DNA of 40,068 nucleotides from Acidimicrobiia bacterium (GTDB taxonomy: Bacteria > Actinomycetota > Acidimicrobiia > Acidimicrobiales > JACDCH01), in NCBI GenBank assembly GCA_013694495.1, contig JACDCH010000199.1, forward strand, positions 1 through 40,068, given 5' to 3'. Of the stretch, positions 23,555 to 31,687 are shown one piece after another. The position numbers were made by a program, and so were the translations under genes. A model generated the notes under the pieces. That model was not told the DNA's origin. It searched no databases and saw only the letters and a list, made by a program, of their open reading frames with translations. Within the stretch, counting starts at the first letter, position 1. The number at the start of each line of letters is the position of its first letter.

Positions 23555-23927
23555 ATGACCGACCCACGCACGGAGTACCGCCCTCCACCACCTCCCCGTC
23601 GACGACCCCCCATCGAGCCGGTGGTCCTGGGCTGTCGTCACTCCCGATCCGAGCGGCCGGGTCCAGCTCCCCGCCGCCGCAATCGAGGTCCTCGGCGCCG
23701 GGCCCGCCCGCGCCCGCATGGCCGGCGGTGTGCTCGTCCTGCGCCAGGTGGATGGACCGGGACGTCGGCTCGGGATCGACCGTCGCGGTCGGTGCTACCG
23801 GCCCGCCTGGCTCCGCCGACCAGCGGTTCTCGTCGCCACCGATGCAGCCGCGGCCGTCGTCCTCGTCGCCGACGCTGCGGTTCTCGGTCCGATCGGCGAG
23901 CAGTTGGCTCGGGCGGCCCGGACATGA
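23555..23927 (+). pseudogene. AbrB-like double-domain protein, frameshifted (module 1)
   Basis: The start ATG 23555 reads MTDPRT and then loses similarity. One base out of frame, from about 23570, the sequence reads SSRWSWAVVTPDPSGRVQLP ... LGIDRRGRCYRPAWLRR and ends with TGA at 23925-23927, overlapping the recombinase ATG as ATGA. The two 'SGRV.LP' and 'RGR.Y.P.WLR' segments look like tandem SpoVT/AbrB-type swapped-hairpin domains. The paralogue at 31287 reads MNRPRT ... ASRWQWSAAEPEPSGRLLLP in one frame and allows the alignment; an extra base near 23570 explains the break. ATG 23718 could still express the second half. Confidence 0.6.
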
Positions 23928-24949
23928 ACGCCCGGCACCTTCGGGCCCGGGCGCTGCTCGCCGAGGCCCACGAACTCGGCGTCGACCTCGCCGATCTCCT
24001 CGCCGCGGCCGAACCCGTCGACCTTCCCACCCTCGCCGGATGGATCACCGAGATCGAGACGACCTTCACCCCGTCGACGGCCCGGACCTACCGGCCCTAC
24101 TGGAACCTCGCTATCCGGATGCTGGGTGATCGACGCCTCGCCGAGCTCACCCCCGGCGACCTCGCCGCCGTCGTCCAGGCCGCCGGCGACCGGGCCCGGG
24201 CCAGCCGGCCCACCAGTAGCGGCCGGTCCGCCGAGGAGACCTGCGTCGCCGCCCTCCGAGCGCTCTGCGGCCGCGCCCTCGCCGCGGGACAACTCCGCGT
24301 CGACCCCGCCGCTACCCTCACCAAGCCCCGCAGGGCACGCAGCCGCCGACGGGCCCTCGACGACGCCGAGATCGCTGAGCTCGCCGACGCCGTGCGCCTC
24401 ACCAGCCGCGACCCGGCCCTCGACCTGCTCCTCGTCCGCTTCCACCTCGAGACCGGCGCCCGACGCCAGGGCGCGCTTCGCGTCGGGCCCGGTGATCTCG
24501 ACCGGCGGCGGTCCACGGTGTGGCTGCGCGAGAAGCACGGCGACCAACGCGAACAGCCCGCCTCGCCCTCACTCCTCGCCGCGCTCGACCGGCTGCATCG
24601 CGGCCGCACGACCGGCACTGACGACCGGCTGTTCATCGACCGCAGCGGGACAGCGATCACCGCCCGCCACTACGACCTGTTCTTCACCCGGGCGCGCTCG
24701 GTGCTCACCTGGGATCCCCGCACACCGGTCTCGGCCCACGTGCTCCGCCACACGGCCATCACCAACGTCGCCCGACTCGCCGGCTACGCCGTCGCCCAGA
24801 CTTTCGCCGGCCACACCCCACCCACCGTCACGGGCCGCTACATCCACGCCAGCCCTGCCGAGGTCGCAGCTGCGGTCGCCGCGCTCACCGGCGAACCCCA
24901 TCCGCTCGCGAGCGGTCCCGCGGCTCGCCGTCGGTGCGCTCGTGGGTAG
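23924..24949 (+). CDS. Tyrosine recombinase (module 1)
   Basis: 341 residues from ATG 23924, coupled to the AbrB-like frame by ATGA. The SAM-like domain includes FTPSTARTYRPYWNLAI and EETCVAALRALCGRAL. The catalytic domain has Arg in LETGARRQGALRV, Lys in WLREKHGDQ, HVLRHTAIT (HxxR with the second Arg), AGHTPP and the nucleophile Tyr in GRYIHAS. It is only distantly similar to the element integrase at 3355 but very similar to the recombinase at 31684. The open frame extends upstream to 23423 only by chance. It starts 440 bases right of an att core and is intact, so it may still be active. Confidence 0.92.
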   Translation: MNARHLRARALLAEAHELGVDLADLLAAAEPVDLPTLAGWITEIETTFTPSTARTYRPYWNLAIRMLGDRRLAELTPGDLAAVVQAAGDRARASRPTSSGRSAEETCVAALRALCGRALAAGQLRVDPAATLTKPRRARSRRRALDDAEIAELADAVRLTSRDPALDLLLVRFHLETGARRQGALRVGPGDLDRRRSTVWLREKHGDQREQPASPSLLAALDRLHRGRTTGTDDRLFIDRSGTAITARHYDLFFTRARSVLTWDPRTPVSAHVLRHTAITNVARLAGYAVAQTFAGHTPPTVTGRYIHASPAEVAAAVAALTGEPHPLASGPAARRRCARG

Positions 24950-25184
24950 CAACCCGGGACACACCGATCGACACGGACAGGCGATGCGCGACCGTCAGGG
25001 CACCGTCGGCGACTCGATCTCGAGCCAATCGAATGCCTCGCTGACCGCAGTCCGGTCGGTGCCGAACCTGGAGGCTCGATCCGGTGGCCGGCTCGGGACG
25101 TCGACTTGGGATCGACCGCCGTATCCGCTGCTCCCTGGCAGGCATGGCTCCGACCGGCGCCGGCCGGTTCCAGGGCTGAGCGGC

Positions 25185-25721
25185 CTACCTGCGGGCGCAG
25201 CGCTGAATGGTGTGCCGGACCCGCTCGAGGATCGGCGGCAGCACCGGAAGGTCCAGGCTGCGCTGCACGAGCAGCGTGTCGTCGATCAGATCTGCGGAGA
25301 GGAGTGCGGTTGCGAACTCGAGGTCCTTCTCCCGGCCGGCGACGAGCTTGGCGAGCACGAGGTCGTGCGGATCGAGGCAGACGGCGGCGCTGTCCGGGTT
25401 GGTCGGGTCGAAGGGGACGAGCCGATCCCGCCATCCCGCCGGGAGCACGGCGGTCGAGATGCTGACGCCCTGCGCGTAGTAGCCGAAGGTCGCGTGGAAG
25501 GCCGAGAGTTCGCCGATGGCGCCGTCGACGTCGTCGGACTTCACGTTGTCCGGGTCGTCCCAGAACGCCACGTCGGCCTCGATCGAGCGGGTCGCTTCCT
25601 CGGGCAGGTCGTCGGCGTCGTGGCTTCCGAGGATCGCTTGGCTGCCGAGCACGACGATGTTCGGGTCCTCGACGATCTTCGAGGCAGCTCGAAGGATGTG
25701 GGCGAGCTGCTCGCGGTTCAT
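25185..25721 (-). CDS. DUF6036-like nucleotidyltransferase (putative toxin of a TA pair)
   Basis: 178 residues from ATG 25721, which overlaps the upstream stop as ATGA; the longer open frame to 25883 shadows that gene. Core features: LAHILRAASKI, the nucleotidyltransferase VVLGSQAILGS, and TRSIEADVAFWDD (the acidic pair), then a C-terminal block with LDPHDLVLAKLVAGREKDLEFATALL, the helix seen in DUF6036/MenT-like toxins. Paired with an HTH partner in one operon, it looks like a toxin-antitoxin or abortive-infection module. It is unrelated in detail to the AbiEii-like protein at 12245. Confidence 0.82.
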   Translation of the reverse strand: MNREQLAHILRAASKIVEDPNIVVLGSQAILGSHDADDLPEEATRSIEADVAFWDDPDNVKSDDVDGAIGELSAFHATFGYYAQGVSISTAVLPAGWRDRLVPFDPTNPDSAAVCLDPHDLVLAKLVAGREKDLEFATALLSADLIDDTLLVQRSLDLPVLPPILERVRHTIQRCARR

Positions 25722-26239
25722 GCGGCGCCCGACGTTCGCCACGAAGCGAGGACCCGCTGACGCTCCCGGTCGGAGAGCAACCCGGCGAACGGCGCGTTCT
25801 GGCGGAGCTCGCGCCCCCGTAGCGAGCGTGAGAGGTACAGCTCGAGCAGCCGGTCCAGCGGTCCGTCGACGAGGCGCTGCCATTCGGCCAGCCAGCGGCG
25901 GGTCTCTCCCCTGGACTGCTCCCGCATGAGGTCGAGGTTCGTGCGGGCCAGCGTCATGGCCTTGTCGGGGTTGGCGACGATCTTTCCGACGGTGGCGTAG
26001 GCGAGCCAGAGGCTGCGGCGCTGGTCACGGGTGACTCGCTCGGATCGGGTCCGGATGGCGTCGATGTCGCCGCGTCGGACGCGCCGGTGCCGTCCGACGA
26101 GGGTGAAGGGCAGGTCGCCTCGTTCACAGAGATCGACAACGTGCTGACGGGTGGAGCTCAGGAGCGCGGCCGCCTCACCCGTCGTGAGCAGCTCCTCCGG
26201 GTCGGTTGACGACACGGTGTCGTAGACGGCGGTTCTCAC
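25718..26239 (-). CDS. Excisionase-type HTH antitoxin partner
   Basis: About 173 residues from GTG 26239. The frame is open to 26350, but the upstream part has no helix pattern; GGAGG directly before 26239 leaves the start uncertain (GTG 26215 is another choice). A MerR/Xis-type domain is near the N terminus: LLTTGEAAALLSSTRQHVVDL, LPFTLVGRHRRVRRGDIDAI. The C-terminal two thirds is a helical region (RWLAEWQRLVDGPLDRLLELYL) likely to bind the nucleotidyltransferase. Proteins of this layout precede DUF6036-type toxins in actinomycetes. An AT-richer stretch upstream (26245-26300) with CGCAATATA probably carries the promoter. Confidence 0.75.
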   Translation of the reverse strand: MRTAVYDTVSSTDPEELLTTGEAAALLSSTRQHVVDLCERGDLPFTLVGRHRRVRRGDIDAIRTRSERVTRDQRRSLWLAYATVGKIVANPDKAMTLARTNLDLMREQSRGETRRWLAEWQRLVDGPLDRLLELYLSRSLRGRELRQNAPFAGLLSDRERQRVLASWRTSGAA

Positions 26240-26905
26240 CTCCTGCAATGTACCGCTAAACGCAATATACCCAACACGCAGCCCTTCATTGTGTTTATTG
26301 TGGATGTCAACCGCTCCGGGCTCGACACACTCGGGTAGCGCTTGCGCCAACTCCGACCGACTGCAGGTGCCGTTCGTCCGCCTTCGTTCCGGGATTGCCC
26401 CTAGTGTCCCGGCAGGTTGGTCCGTTGATGAAATGGGCGAGTCAGATTCGGTCCTGGCAGGGACGCAGGCCGACGGACTCCCCCAGCGAATGCGAGGCCG
26501 AGGACGCAGCCAGGGGCGGATCTGGCCGACCGATTTCGCGGCGAGTCAGCCTGCCGGGACACTAGGAGACTGTTGAACAACCGGTCGGCGGGTCGTCGTC
26601 GTGGGGTCGCGACGGGTCTGGGGTTGGCTGAACCGATCGTGGGCTCAGGCCGCAGTTGTGGAAGCCGCCCACCGCCAACACCGTCACGGCCGACGCCACC
26701 GTCCTGCCATGAAGCGTTCCATGTCCACTGCTCCTCGAGTCAGGTGGGACCCTCGCGGTCTCACCGTCGACCATGCGGCAGGTCGACCCCCACCGGTATG
26801 GGGGAGAACCGACAATTGGGGGCCGGACAGCCCCGTTTCGTGCCGGACCAGGCTCGTGGTGTCGCGAAGACCCGGCCGACCTGCCCGATGGGGGAAACTG
26901 GCCCG
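26240..26905. other. 666-bp region without a recognisable gene
   Basis: The left ~150 bases are AT-richer than the surroundings and likely hold the promoter of the minus-strand TA pair. A 165-bp MITE-like element fills 26401-26565. From 26566 to the regulator start there are short frames in both directions but none with family signatures. The open frame of the LAL regulator runs through here, yet its conserved sequence begins only at ~26906. Confidence 0.6.
26401..26565. mobile_element. MITE-like element, 165 bp with perfect 16-bp terminal inverted repeats
   Basis: CTAGTGTCCCGGCAGG at 26401-26416 is the exact reverse complement of 26550-26565. Subterminal sequences share GAAAT.GG and GACTCGCC-like words in inverted orientation. 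No protein is encoded between them. The CTAG ends could represent a duplicated target TA inside CTAG, as for IS630/Tc1-type elements; no longer target duplication is visible. The parent transposase is not in the window. Confidence 0.7.
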
Positions 26906-29797
26906 ATGGTGCGGGACCTGCTCTGTCCCACCCTCGTCGGGCGGGACGCGGAATGGGGGCGACTCGAGGCGGCGCTCGACGCGGTCGGTGACGGGGACGG
27001 CGTGGCCATCGCCCTGCTCGGCGAGGCGGGCATCGGCAAGTCGCGCCTGGTGAGCGAGCTCGCCGGCGCGGCCGCAGAGCGAGGGGTACCCGTGCTCGAC
27101 GGCCGGGCCGTCGACGCCCCCACGCCGGTGCCGTTCCGGCCGCTGTTCGAAGCGCTGGCGGGGTGGTCCCGCGACGGTGGTCCCGACTCGCACCCGGAGC
27201 TGGCGGGGATCCGGGAGGTGCTGGCCCCCATCGTTCCGGCCTGGCGCCCCGGCGGCGAGCCCTCGTACCCGGTGTCCGCGATGGAGCTCGGTGACGCGCT
27301 GCTGCGCCTGCTGACTGGGATCGCCGGGGCTCGCGGCTGCGTCCTCGTGCTGGAGGACCTGCACTGGGCCGACCCGGACACCGCTGGCGTCCTCGAGTAC
27401 GTCGTCGACAACCTGGCCGGGAGCGGCGTCCTGTGCGCCGTGACGGCGCGTCCGGAAGGCTCCGGTGATGCTCTCCGGATGATGCGGGCGCTCGCGTCGC
27501 GCCGAGCGGTGACGGTGCTCGAGCTCCAGCGCCTCGGTGGTGACGACCTGGCCGAGATGGTCCGGCGGTGCCTCCGAGCCGACGAGCTCTCCGAGAACGT
27601 CGACACCATGGTCCGCCGCTTCTCCGACGGCCTGCCGTTCCTGGTGGAGGAGCTCCTCGCGTCGACCGTGGCCAGCGGCGCCCTCGTCGACGGACCCGAG
27701 GGCTGGCACGTGGATGGCGCTGTGGGGCCGGTGCTCCCGCAGGGATTCGAAGAGCTCGTCCGCCGCCGGATCGGGGCGCTGAGCGAGGACGCCGCGAGCG
27801 TGCTCCTGGCGGCCGCCGTGCTCGGCCGGCGCTTCGATGCCGAGCTGCTGCCGGCGATCACGGGACGACCGATCGGCGAGGTGGTCGCAGCACTCCGCAG
27901 CGGGGTGGCGGCGCAGCTCCTGGTCGTCGACCGGGTGGACCCAGGCTCGTTCGAGCTTCGCCACGCGCTCACGCGGGATGCGCTGCTCGCGCAGCTCTTG
28001 CCGATCGAGCGGACCGCGTTGGCCCGCAAGGTGCTCGCTGCGCTCGAGGAGCACGAGCCGGAGCTGCCGGGGGAACTGACGGAGCTGGCCGCATCGCTCG
28101 CCGAACAGCTCGGCGACGGAAGTCGAGCCGCCGAGCTGCTCCTCGTCGCCGCCCGACGTGCTGTGAGGCGAGGTGCGTTCTCGAGCGCCGAGCCGGTGCT
28201 CGACCGAGCCTGGCGGCTCGTGCGCCGTGACGACCCGGTCTGGCCGGAGGTCGGGAGCGAGCTCATGGCGGTGCTGACCGAGACCGGGGACATCGATCGG
28301 GCCCTCGAGGTGGGCGGGCGGTTGCTCGCCGACCTTCCCGCGTCGGTCGACGCGGCGGCGATCCACCTGGCGATGGCGCGAGCCGCCGTCGCGGCCGGCC
28401 GAACCGGCAGCGCGCTCGCATCCCTGGAGCGCGCGCGAGTCGCAGAACCTGCCCACCTCGCAGCGGTGGCGGCCGATGCCGACGTGATCGCAGCGGACAT
28501 CGCGGCGGAGGCGCGCCGATTCGAGGAGGCCGAGCGTCTTGCCTCCGGCGTCCTGGCGGTGACGGATCCGGAGGTGGATCCGGCTCGTGCGTGCCACGCG
28601 TTGCTGGTCCTCGGTCGGTGCGCCCGTCTGCAACGGCAGGACGAGGCGGCACACCTGTTCGACCGAGCGATCGCGATCGGTGAGGCCCACGGGCTGCACG
28701 CACTGCGGTTGCGCGCGGTCATGGATCGGGCCTGGTTCGAGCTCGTGAGCTTCGGTGACGGACAGCTGATGACGGCCGCACGCGACGAGGCCGCCGGGGC
28801 CGGTGCACTGGTGGTCGCCGCCCACCTCGACAACTTCCTGGCGTGGTCGGCGATCGACCACCACGCGCCGGAGCGAGCGGTCGCCGCCGCGGAGCGGGGC
28901 GCCGCCCTGGCCCGGAAGCTTCGCCTGGATGTCCTCCAGGGGATGCTCCTGGGGGGTTCGATCGTGGCCGCGGCCCAGCAGGGCGACCGCGCCCTGATGG
29001 AGCGTCGGGCCGCCGAAGCTGCGGCCCTCCCCGACGACCACGCCAACCTCGCCATCCTCGAGGCGTGGGCCCGGGCCGAGCTCGTGCTCCCGCGCGACGA
29101 CCTCCCTCGACTCCACGCCGAACTGGAAGCCGCGATGGTGCTGCTCCGCGAGGCGCCGGAGTTCCCCATCCCGGCACGCGGGTTGTTCGCCCTCGTCAGC
29201 GTGTTCCTCGACCGTGACGCCGAGGCGGCGCTCGCCGAACTCGGTGCCGACCCGGCGTTCAACCACGCGATGAGCAGGGCCCACTGGCACTACGCGAACG
29301 CCATCCTGCTGGGCCGGGCCGGCGAACACGCCGAAGCGGCCAGCGAGGTCGCCCGTGGCGACTCGGCCTCGACGCCGTTGGCGTGGTTCCAGCACCACGC
29401 CCGACGCCTCGTCGCGGAAGCGGCGCTCGCCGACGGCTGGGGCGAGCCCATCCGGTGGCTCCGCGAGGCGCACCTCGACTTCGCGGGCCGGGGTGACGAG
29501 GACCTTGCCGCGTCGTGCCGGCGCCTGCTCACGAAGGCGGGGGCACCGGTGCCCAGGAAGGCCTCGGCCGACACCGGCGTCCCGGTGGACCTCCAGGCGA
29601 AGGGCATCACCGCTCGAGAGGTCGAGGTCCTCGAGCTCCTGGCCGAGGCCATGCCCACCCGGGAGATCGCCGAGCGACTGTTCCTGTCGCATCGGACGGT
29701 CGAGCGCCACATCTCGAACATCGCGGTGAAGGTCGGCGTCCCCGGTCGGGCCGGGGTCGTGGCCTTCGCCGCCCGGTTCGCCGCCTCGGCGGACTGA
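26906..29797 (+). CDS. LAL-type LuxR-family ATPase regulator
   Basis: 963 residues from ATG 26906 (GGGGGAA upstream; ATG 26888 also possible). The N-terminal AAA/STAND ATPase has PTLVGRDAEWGRLEAAL, Walker A GEAGIGKS (~39), Walker B VLVLEDLHWAD, and a later sensor-like region (SDGLPFLVEELL). The middle ~500 residues are Ala/Leu/Glu-rich helical repeats resembling TPR/MalT solenoids. The C terminus is a LuxR/GerE helix-turn-helix: ITAREVEVLELLAEAMPTREIAERL, SHRTVERHISNIAVKVGV. Such proteins activate target operons when bound to an inducer and ATP. It is followed on the same strand by the cupin and DinB-like genes, its possible targets. Confidence 0.94.
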   Translation: MVRDLLCPTLVGRDAEWGRLEAALDAVGDGDGVAIALLGEAGIGKSRLVSELAGAAAERGVPVLDGRAVDAPTPVPFRPLFEALAGWSRDGGPDSHPELAGIREVLAPIVPAWRPGGEPSYPVSAMELGDALLRLLTGIAGARGCVLVLEDLHWADPDTAGVLEYVVDNLAGSGVLCAVTARPEGSGDALRMMRALASRRAVTVLELQRLGGDDLAEMVRRCLRADELSENVDTMVRRFSDGLPFLVEELLASTVASGALVDGPEGWHVDGAVGPVLPQGFEELVRRRIGALSEDAASVLLAAAVLGRRFDAELLPAITGRPIGEVVAALRSGVAAQLLVVDRVDPGSFELRHALTRDALLAQLLPIERTALARKVLAALEEHEPELPGELTELAASLAEQLGDGSRAAELLLVAARRAVRRGAFSSAEPVLDRAWRLVRRDDPVWPEVGSELMAVLTETGDIDRALEVGGRLLADLPASVDAAAIHLAMARAAVAAGRTGSALASLERARVAEPAHLAAVAADADVIAADIAAEARRFEEAERLASGVLAVTDPEVDPARACHALLVLGRCARLQRQDEAAHLFDRAIAIGEAHGLHALRLRAVMDRAWFELVSFGDGQLMTAARDEAAGAGALVVAAHLDNFLAWSAIDHHAPERAVAAAERGAALARKLRLDVLQGMLLGGSIVAAAQQGDRALMERRAAEAAALPDDHANLAILEAWARAELVLPRDDLPRLHAELEAAMVLLREAPEFPIPARGLFALVSVFLDRDAEAALAELGADPAFNHAMSRAHWHYANAILLGRAGEHAEAASEVARGDSASTPLAWFQHHARRLVAEAALADGWGEPIRWLREAHLDFAGRGDEDLAASCRRLLTKAGAPVPRKASADTGVPVDLQAKGITAREVEVLELLAEAMPTREIAERLFLSHRTVERHISNIAVKVGVPGRAGVVAFAARFAASAD

Positions 29798-29923
29798 GCC
29801 CTCCCGCTGCCGCGCCCGATGGGGGTGGATGGGGATCGGAATGGGGGCGGCCCCGATGCCACCGAGCCCAAGGAGGCGCATCGTGTGACTCGCACCACGT
29901 CACACCTTCGAGAGGAGCCCAAC

Positions 29924-30388
29924 ATGTCCCCTGAGCCCATGGTCGTCGCCCCGGCGGATCGCCCCCGATCCCTGAACGTCGTCGGCGAGCAGGTCACGGT
30001 GCTCGCCTCCGGCGAGCAGACCGGCAGCTTCGAGATCTTCTTCCAGGCAGGGCCGGAGGGTTGCGGCCCGCCCCCCCACAGCCACCCGTGGGACGAGGCC
30101 TTCTACGTGCTCCGTGGCGAGATCCACTTCGTGGTCGACGGGCTCGAGCGGACCGCCGGGGCCGGCGCCATGGTCTTCGTGCCCGCCGGGACCCTGCACT
30201 GCTTCCGGCTCGGTTCGGGCGGCGCCGAGGCACTGAGCATCACCTCCCGCCCCGGGGCGGCGGCGATGTTCAGCGACATCGACGCCGAGATCTCGCCCGA
30301 CGCCCCCGACCTCGGGAAGCTCGTGGCCGTGGCGCTCGCCCACGGGCTCGACGTCGCCGTGCCCCCGCTCGAGGAGGTCGCCGGCTGA
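29924..30388 (+). CDS. Cupin-domain protein
   Basis: 154 residues from ATG 29924 with AGAGGAG seven bases upstream; the frame open to 29819 precedes this site. It is a single conserved barrel: GPPPHSHPWDEAFYVLRGEIHFVVDG (cupin motif 1 with the HxH and Glu metal ligands) and AGAMVFVPAGTLHCFR (motif 2 with the final His). Substrate is not deducible; similar cupins include dioxygenase-like and sensing proteins. It lies 126 bases after the LAL regulator, and its TGA overlaps the next ATG as TGATG. Confidence 0.88.
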   Translation: MSPEPMVVAPADRPRSLNVVGEQVTVLASGEQTGSFEIFFQAGPEGCGPPPHSHPWDEAFYVLRGEIHFVVDGLERTAGAGAMVFVPAGTLHCFRLGSGGAEALSITSRPGAAAMFSDIDAEISPDAPDLGKLVAVALAHGLDVAVPPLEEVAG

Positions 30389-30940
30389 TGGACGCCATCG
30401 ACGCCCTCGAGCGCAGCCACGGCCACCTGCTCGTAACGGTCACCAGCATCTCCACCGAGGAGCTCTCGAACCCCTCCGCCTGCGACCAGTGGGATCTGCG
30501 CACCCTGCTGAACCACATCCTCGGCGCCGGGTGGATGTTCACCCTCGCCAACCGTGGCGAGGCCGCCGGCGAAGACGGCGGCGACCTCGTGGGCGACGAC
30601 CACGTCGCCGCCTGCGCAGCCCTGGCCGAGGCCAACCTTGCGTCCTGGCGGGCCGGGACGCGCTGGAGGCGAGCGGGCGTTCCCGTTCGGGACCTTCCCG
30701 GCGCCGATGGCCCTGCTCATCAACGTCGGCGAGGTCGCAGTGCACGCATGGGACCTGGCCAACGCCACCGGCCAGGACCCCACGATCGATCCCGAGGTCG
30801 CAGCGCTGCTCCTCGACTTCTACCGCAGCCTCCCCCTGGAGGAGTTCCGCGCCCACGGGGCCTTCGGGCCCGAGGTCGAGATCGATCCGACGGCACCGGC
30901 TGCCGACCGCATGCTCGCCCTCCTCGGCTTCCGACCGTAG
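30388..30940 (+). pseudogene. DinB-like maleylpyruvate isomerase-family protein, frameshifted
   Basis: Starts at ATG 30388 (MDAIDALERSHGHLLVTVTSI, then CDQWDLRTLLNHILGAGWMF), a typical N terminus of the mycothiol/maleylpyruvate isomerase DinB superfamily with the first metal His in LLNHIL. Around 30655-30670 the frame is lost. The continuation, ERAFPFGTFPAPMALLINVGEVAVHAWDLANATGQ with the second His (VHAWD), is read one frame over to TAG at 30938-30940. Together the pieces make a normal ~185-residue protein, so a single-base indel broke the gene or is an assembly error. Coupled to the cupin by TGATG. Confidence 0.8.
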
Positions 30941-31286
30941 GCCTCGCTCCCGATCGACCGGATCCGCAGCGCGACCCAGGAGAGGACCGCGTGCAGTTGG
31001 TTCAGTGCTGGCCTGCGGAGACGCAGGTCAGCACCGCGCTCGCTCCGCGCTGCCACGTGCTCGGTCAGGGTACGACGCCCCGGCCAGGACGGGTCCTTGC
31101 CAGTGGGCGGGCGGTCGGCGATGCTGGCGCCGGTCCCGAGGAGGTCACCATGTCCCGCTCGACGGCGGGGCAGGTGCCCCGGAAGTGGTCGGTGAGTCCC
31201 CCTCGCCCACCAGAACTGGGGTAACCACCCCACATGCGGGTGATCGTCACGGAACGGCACGGCAGGGTTCGTGACCAGCGTCGGGG
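30941..31286. other. 346-bp gene-free region containing the third att-like site
   Basis: The stretch contains a small hairpin CCTGCG-GAGA-CGCAGG at 31012-31027 without a T tract. It also holds the decayed tRNA-Leu/att copy at 31195-31210, with tRNA-like CAGGTGCC about 25 bases before it, and TGGGGT-AACC-ACCCCA just after it. No coding frame is convincing. Confidence 0.6.
31195..31210 (+). repeat. Degenerate third copy of the tRNA-Leu att core
   Basis: AGTCCCCCTCGCCCAC matches 556-572 except for one missing C in the C run. Upstream, CAGGTGCC corresponds to the anticodon-loop side of the tRNA. It stands about 80 bases before an AbrB-like/recombinase module, the same order as at 23463. Confidence 0.65.
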
Positions 31287-31687
31287 ATGCGCATGAACCG
31301 CCCCCGCACCCCACCCGCCGCCCTGCCCGACCTCACCGGCCCACCCCTCCCGGCGTCGCGGTGGCAGTGGTCGGCCGCCGAACCCGAACCTTCCGGCCGG
31401 CTCCTTCTCCCTCCGGTCGCCCGCCGCGTCCTCGGATCGGAGTCCGCCTCGCCGCAGGTCGTCTCGGGCAGCGTGCGCGGCGACACGCTCGTCATTCGTC
31501 CCGAGCACGCAGAAAGCCCTGCGATGACGCTTGACGCCCGCGGCCGGATCTACCTGCCGGTGTGGCTGCGCCGCCACCCCGGCTTCCTCATCGGACCCAC
31601 GCCACCGGCGCGAATCCGGCCGTCGTGATCGTGCCCGCCACCTTGTTCGACGCCGTCGGCGACCAGCTCCTGGAGCGGCTCCGATGA
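31287..31687 (+). pseudogene. AbrB-like double-domain protein, frameshifted (module 2)
   Basis: From ATG 31287 the frame reads ASRWQWSAAEPEPSGRLLLP, VVSGSVRGDTLVIRP, then LDARGRIYLPVWLRRHPGFLIG, two AbrB/SpoVT-like segments. After about 31595 it runs to an early stop at 31628. One frame over, the sequence continues ATGANPAVVIVPATLFDAVGDQLLERLR and stops at 31685-31687, overlapping the recombinase ATG as ATGA. This matches the C terminus of the module 1 copy (AAVVLVADAAVLGPIGEQLA). A one-base indel near 31595 is the simplest reading. A DNA-binding regulator of its recombinase partner is the likely original role. Confidence 0.65.

Larger units (their letters stand above)
23485..31210. mobile_element. 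Older tRNA-Leu-targeting element or its remnant, between att copies 2 and 3
   Basis: The segment begins at the 23463 att copy and ends at a decayed copy (31195-31210). It starts with an AbrB-like/recombinase module directly next to the att core, the position an integrase has after integration in a tRNA. Cargo is an HTH/nucleotidyltransferase pair, a MITE-like element, a LAL regulator, a cupin and a broken DinB-like gene. Boundaries on the right are inferred from the degenerate att only. Confidence 0.5.

Noticed and set aside
26684..29881. 1065-residue minus-strand frame over the LAL regulator
   Set aside because: Low-complexity Arg/Gly/His-rich translation; the plus strand carries Walker A/B and the LuxR HTH.
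31012..31027. Hairpin CCTGCG-GAGA-CGCAGG as a transcription terminator after the DinB-like gene
   Set aside because: The stem is only six pairs and is not followed by a T tract.
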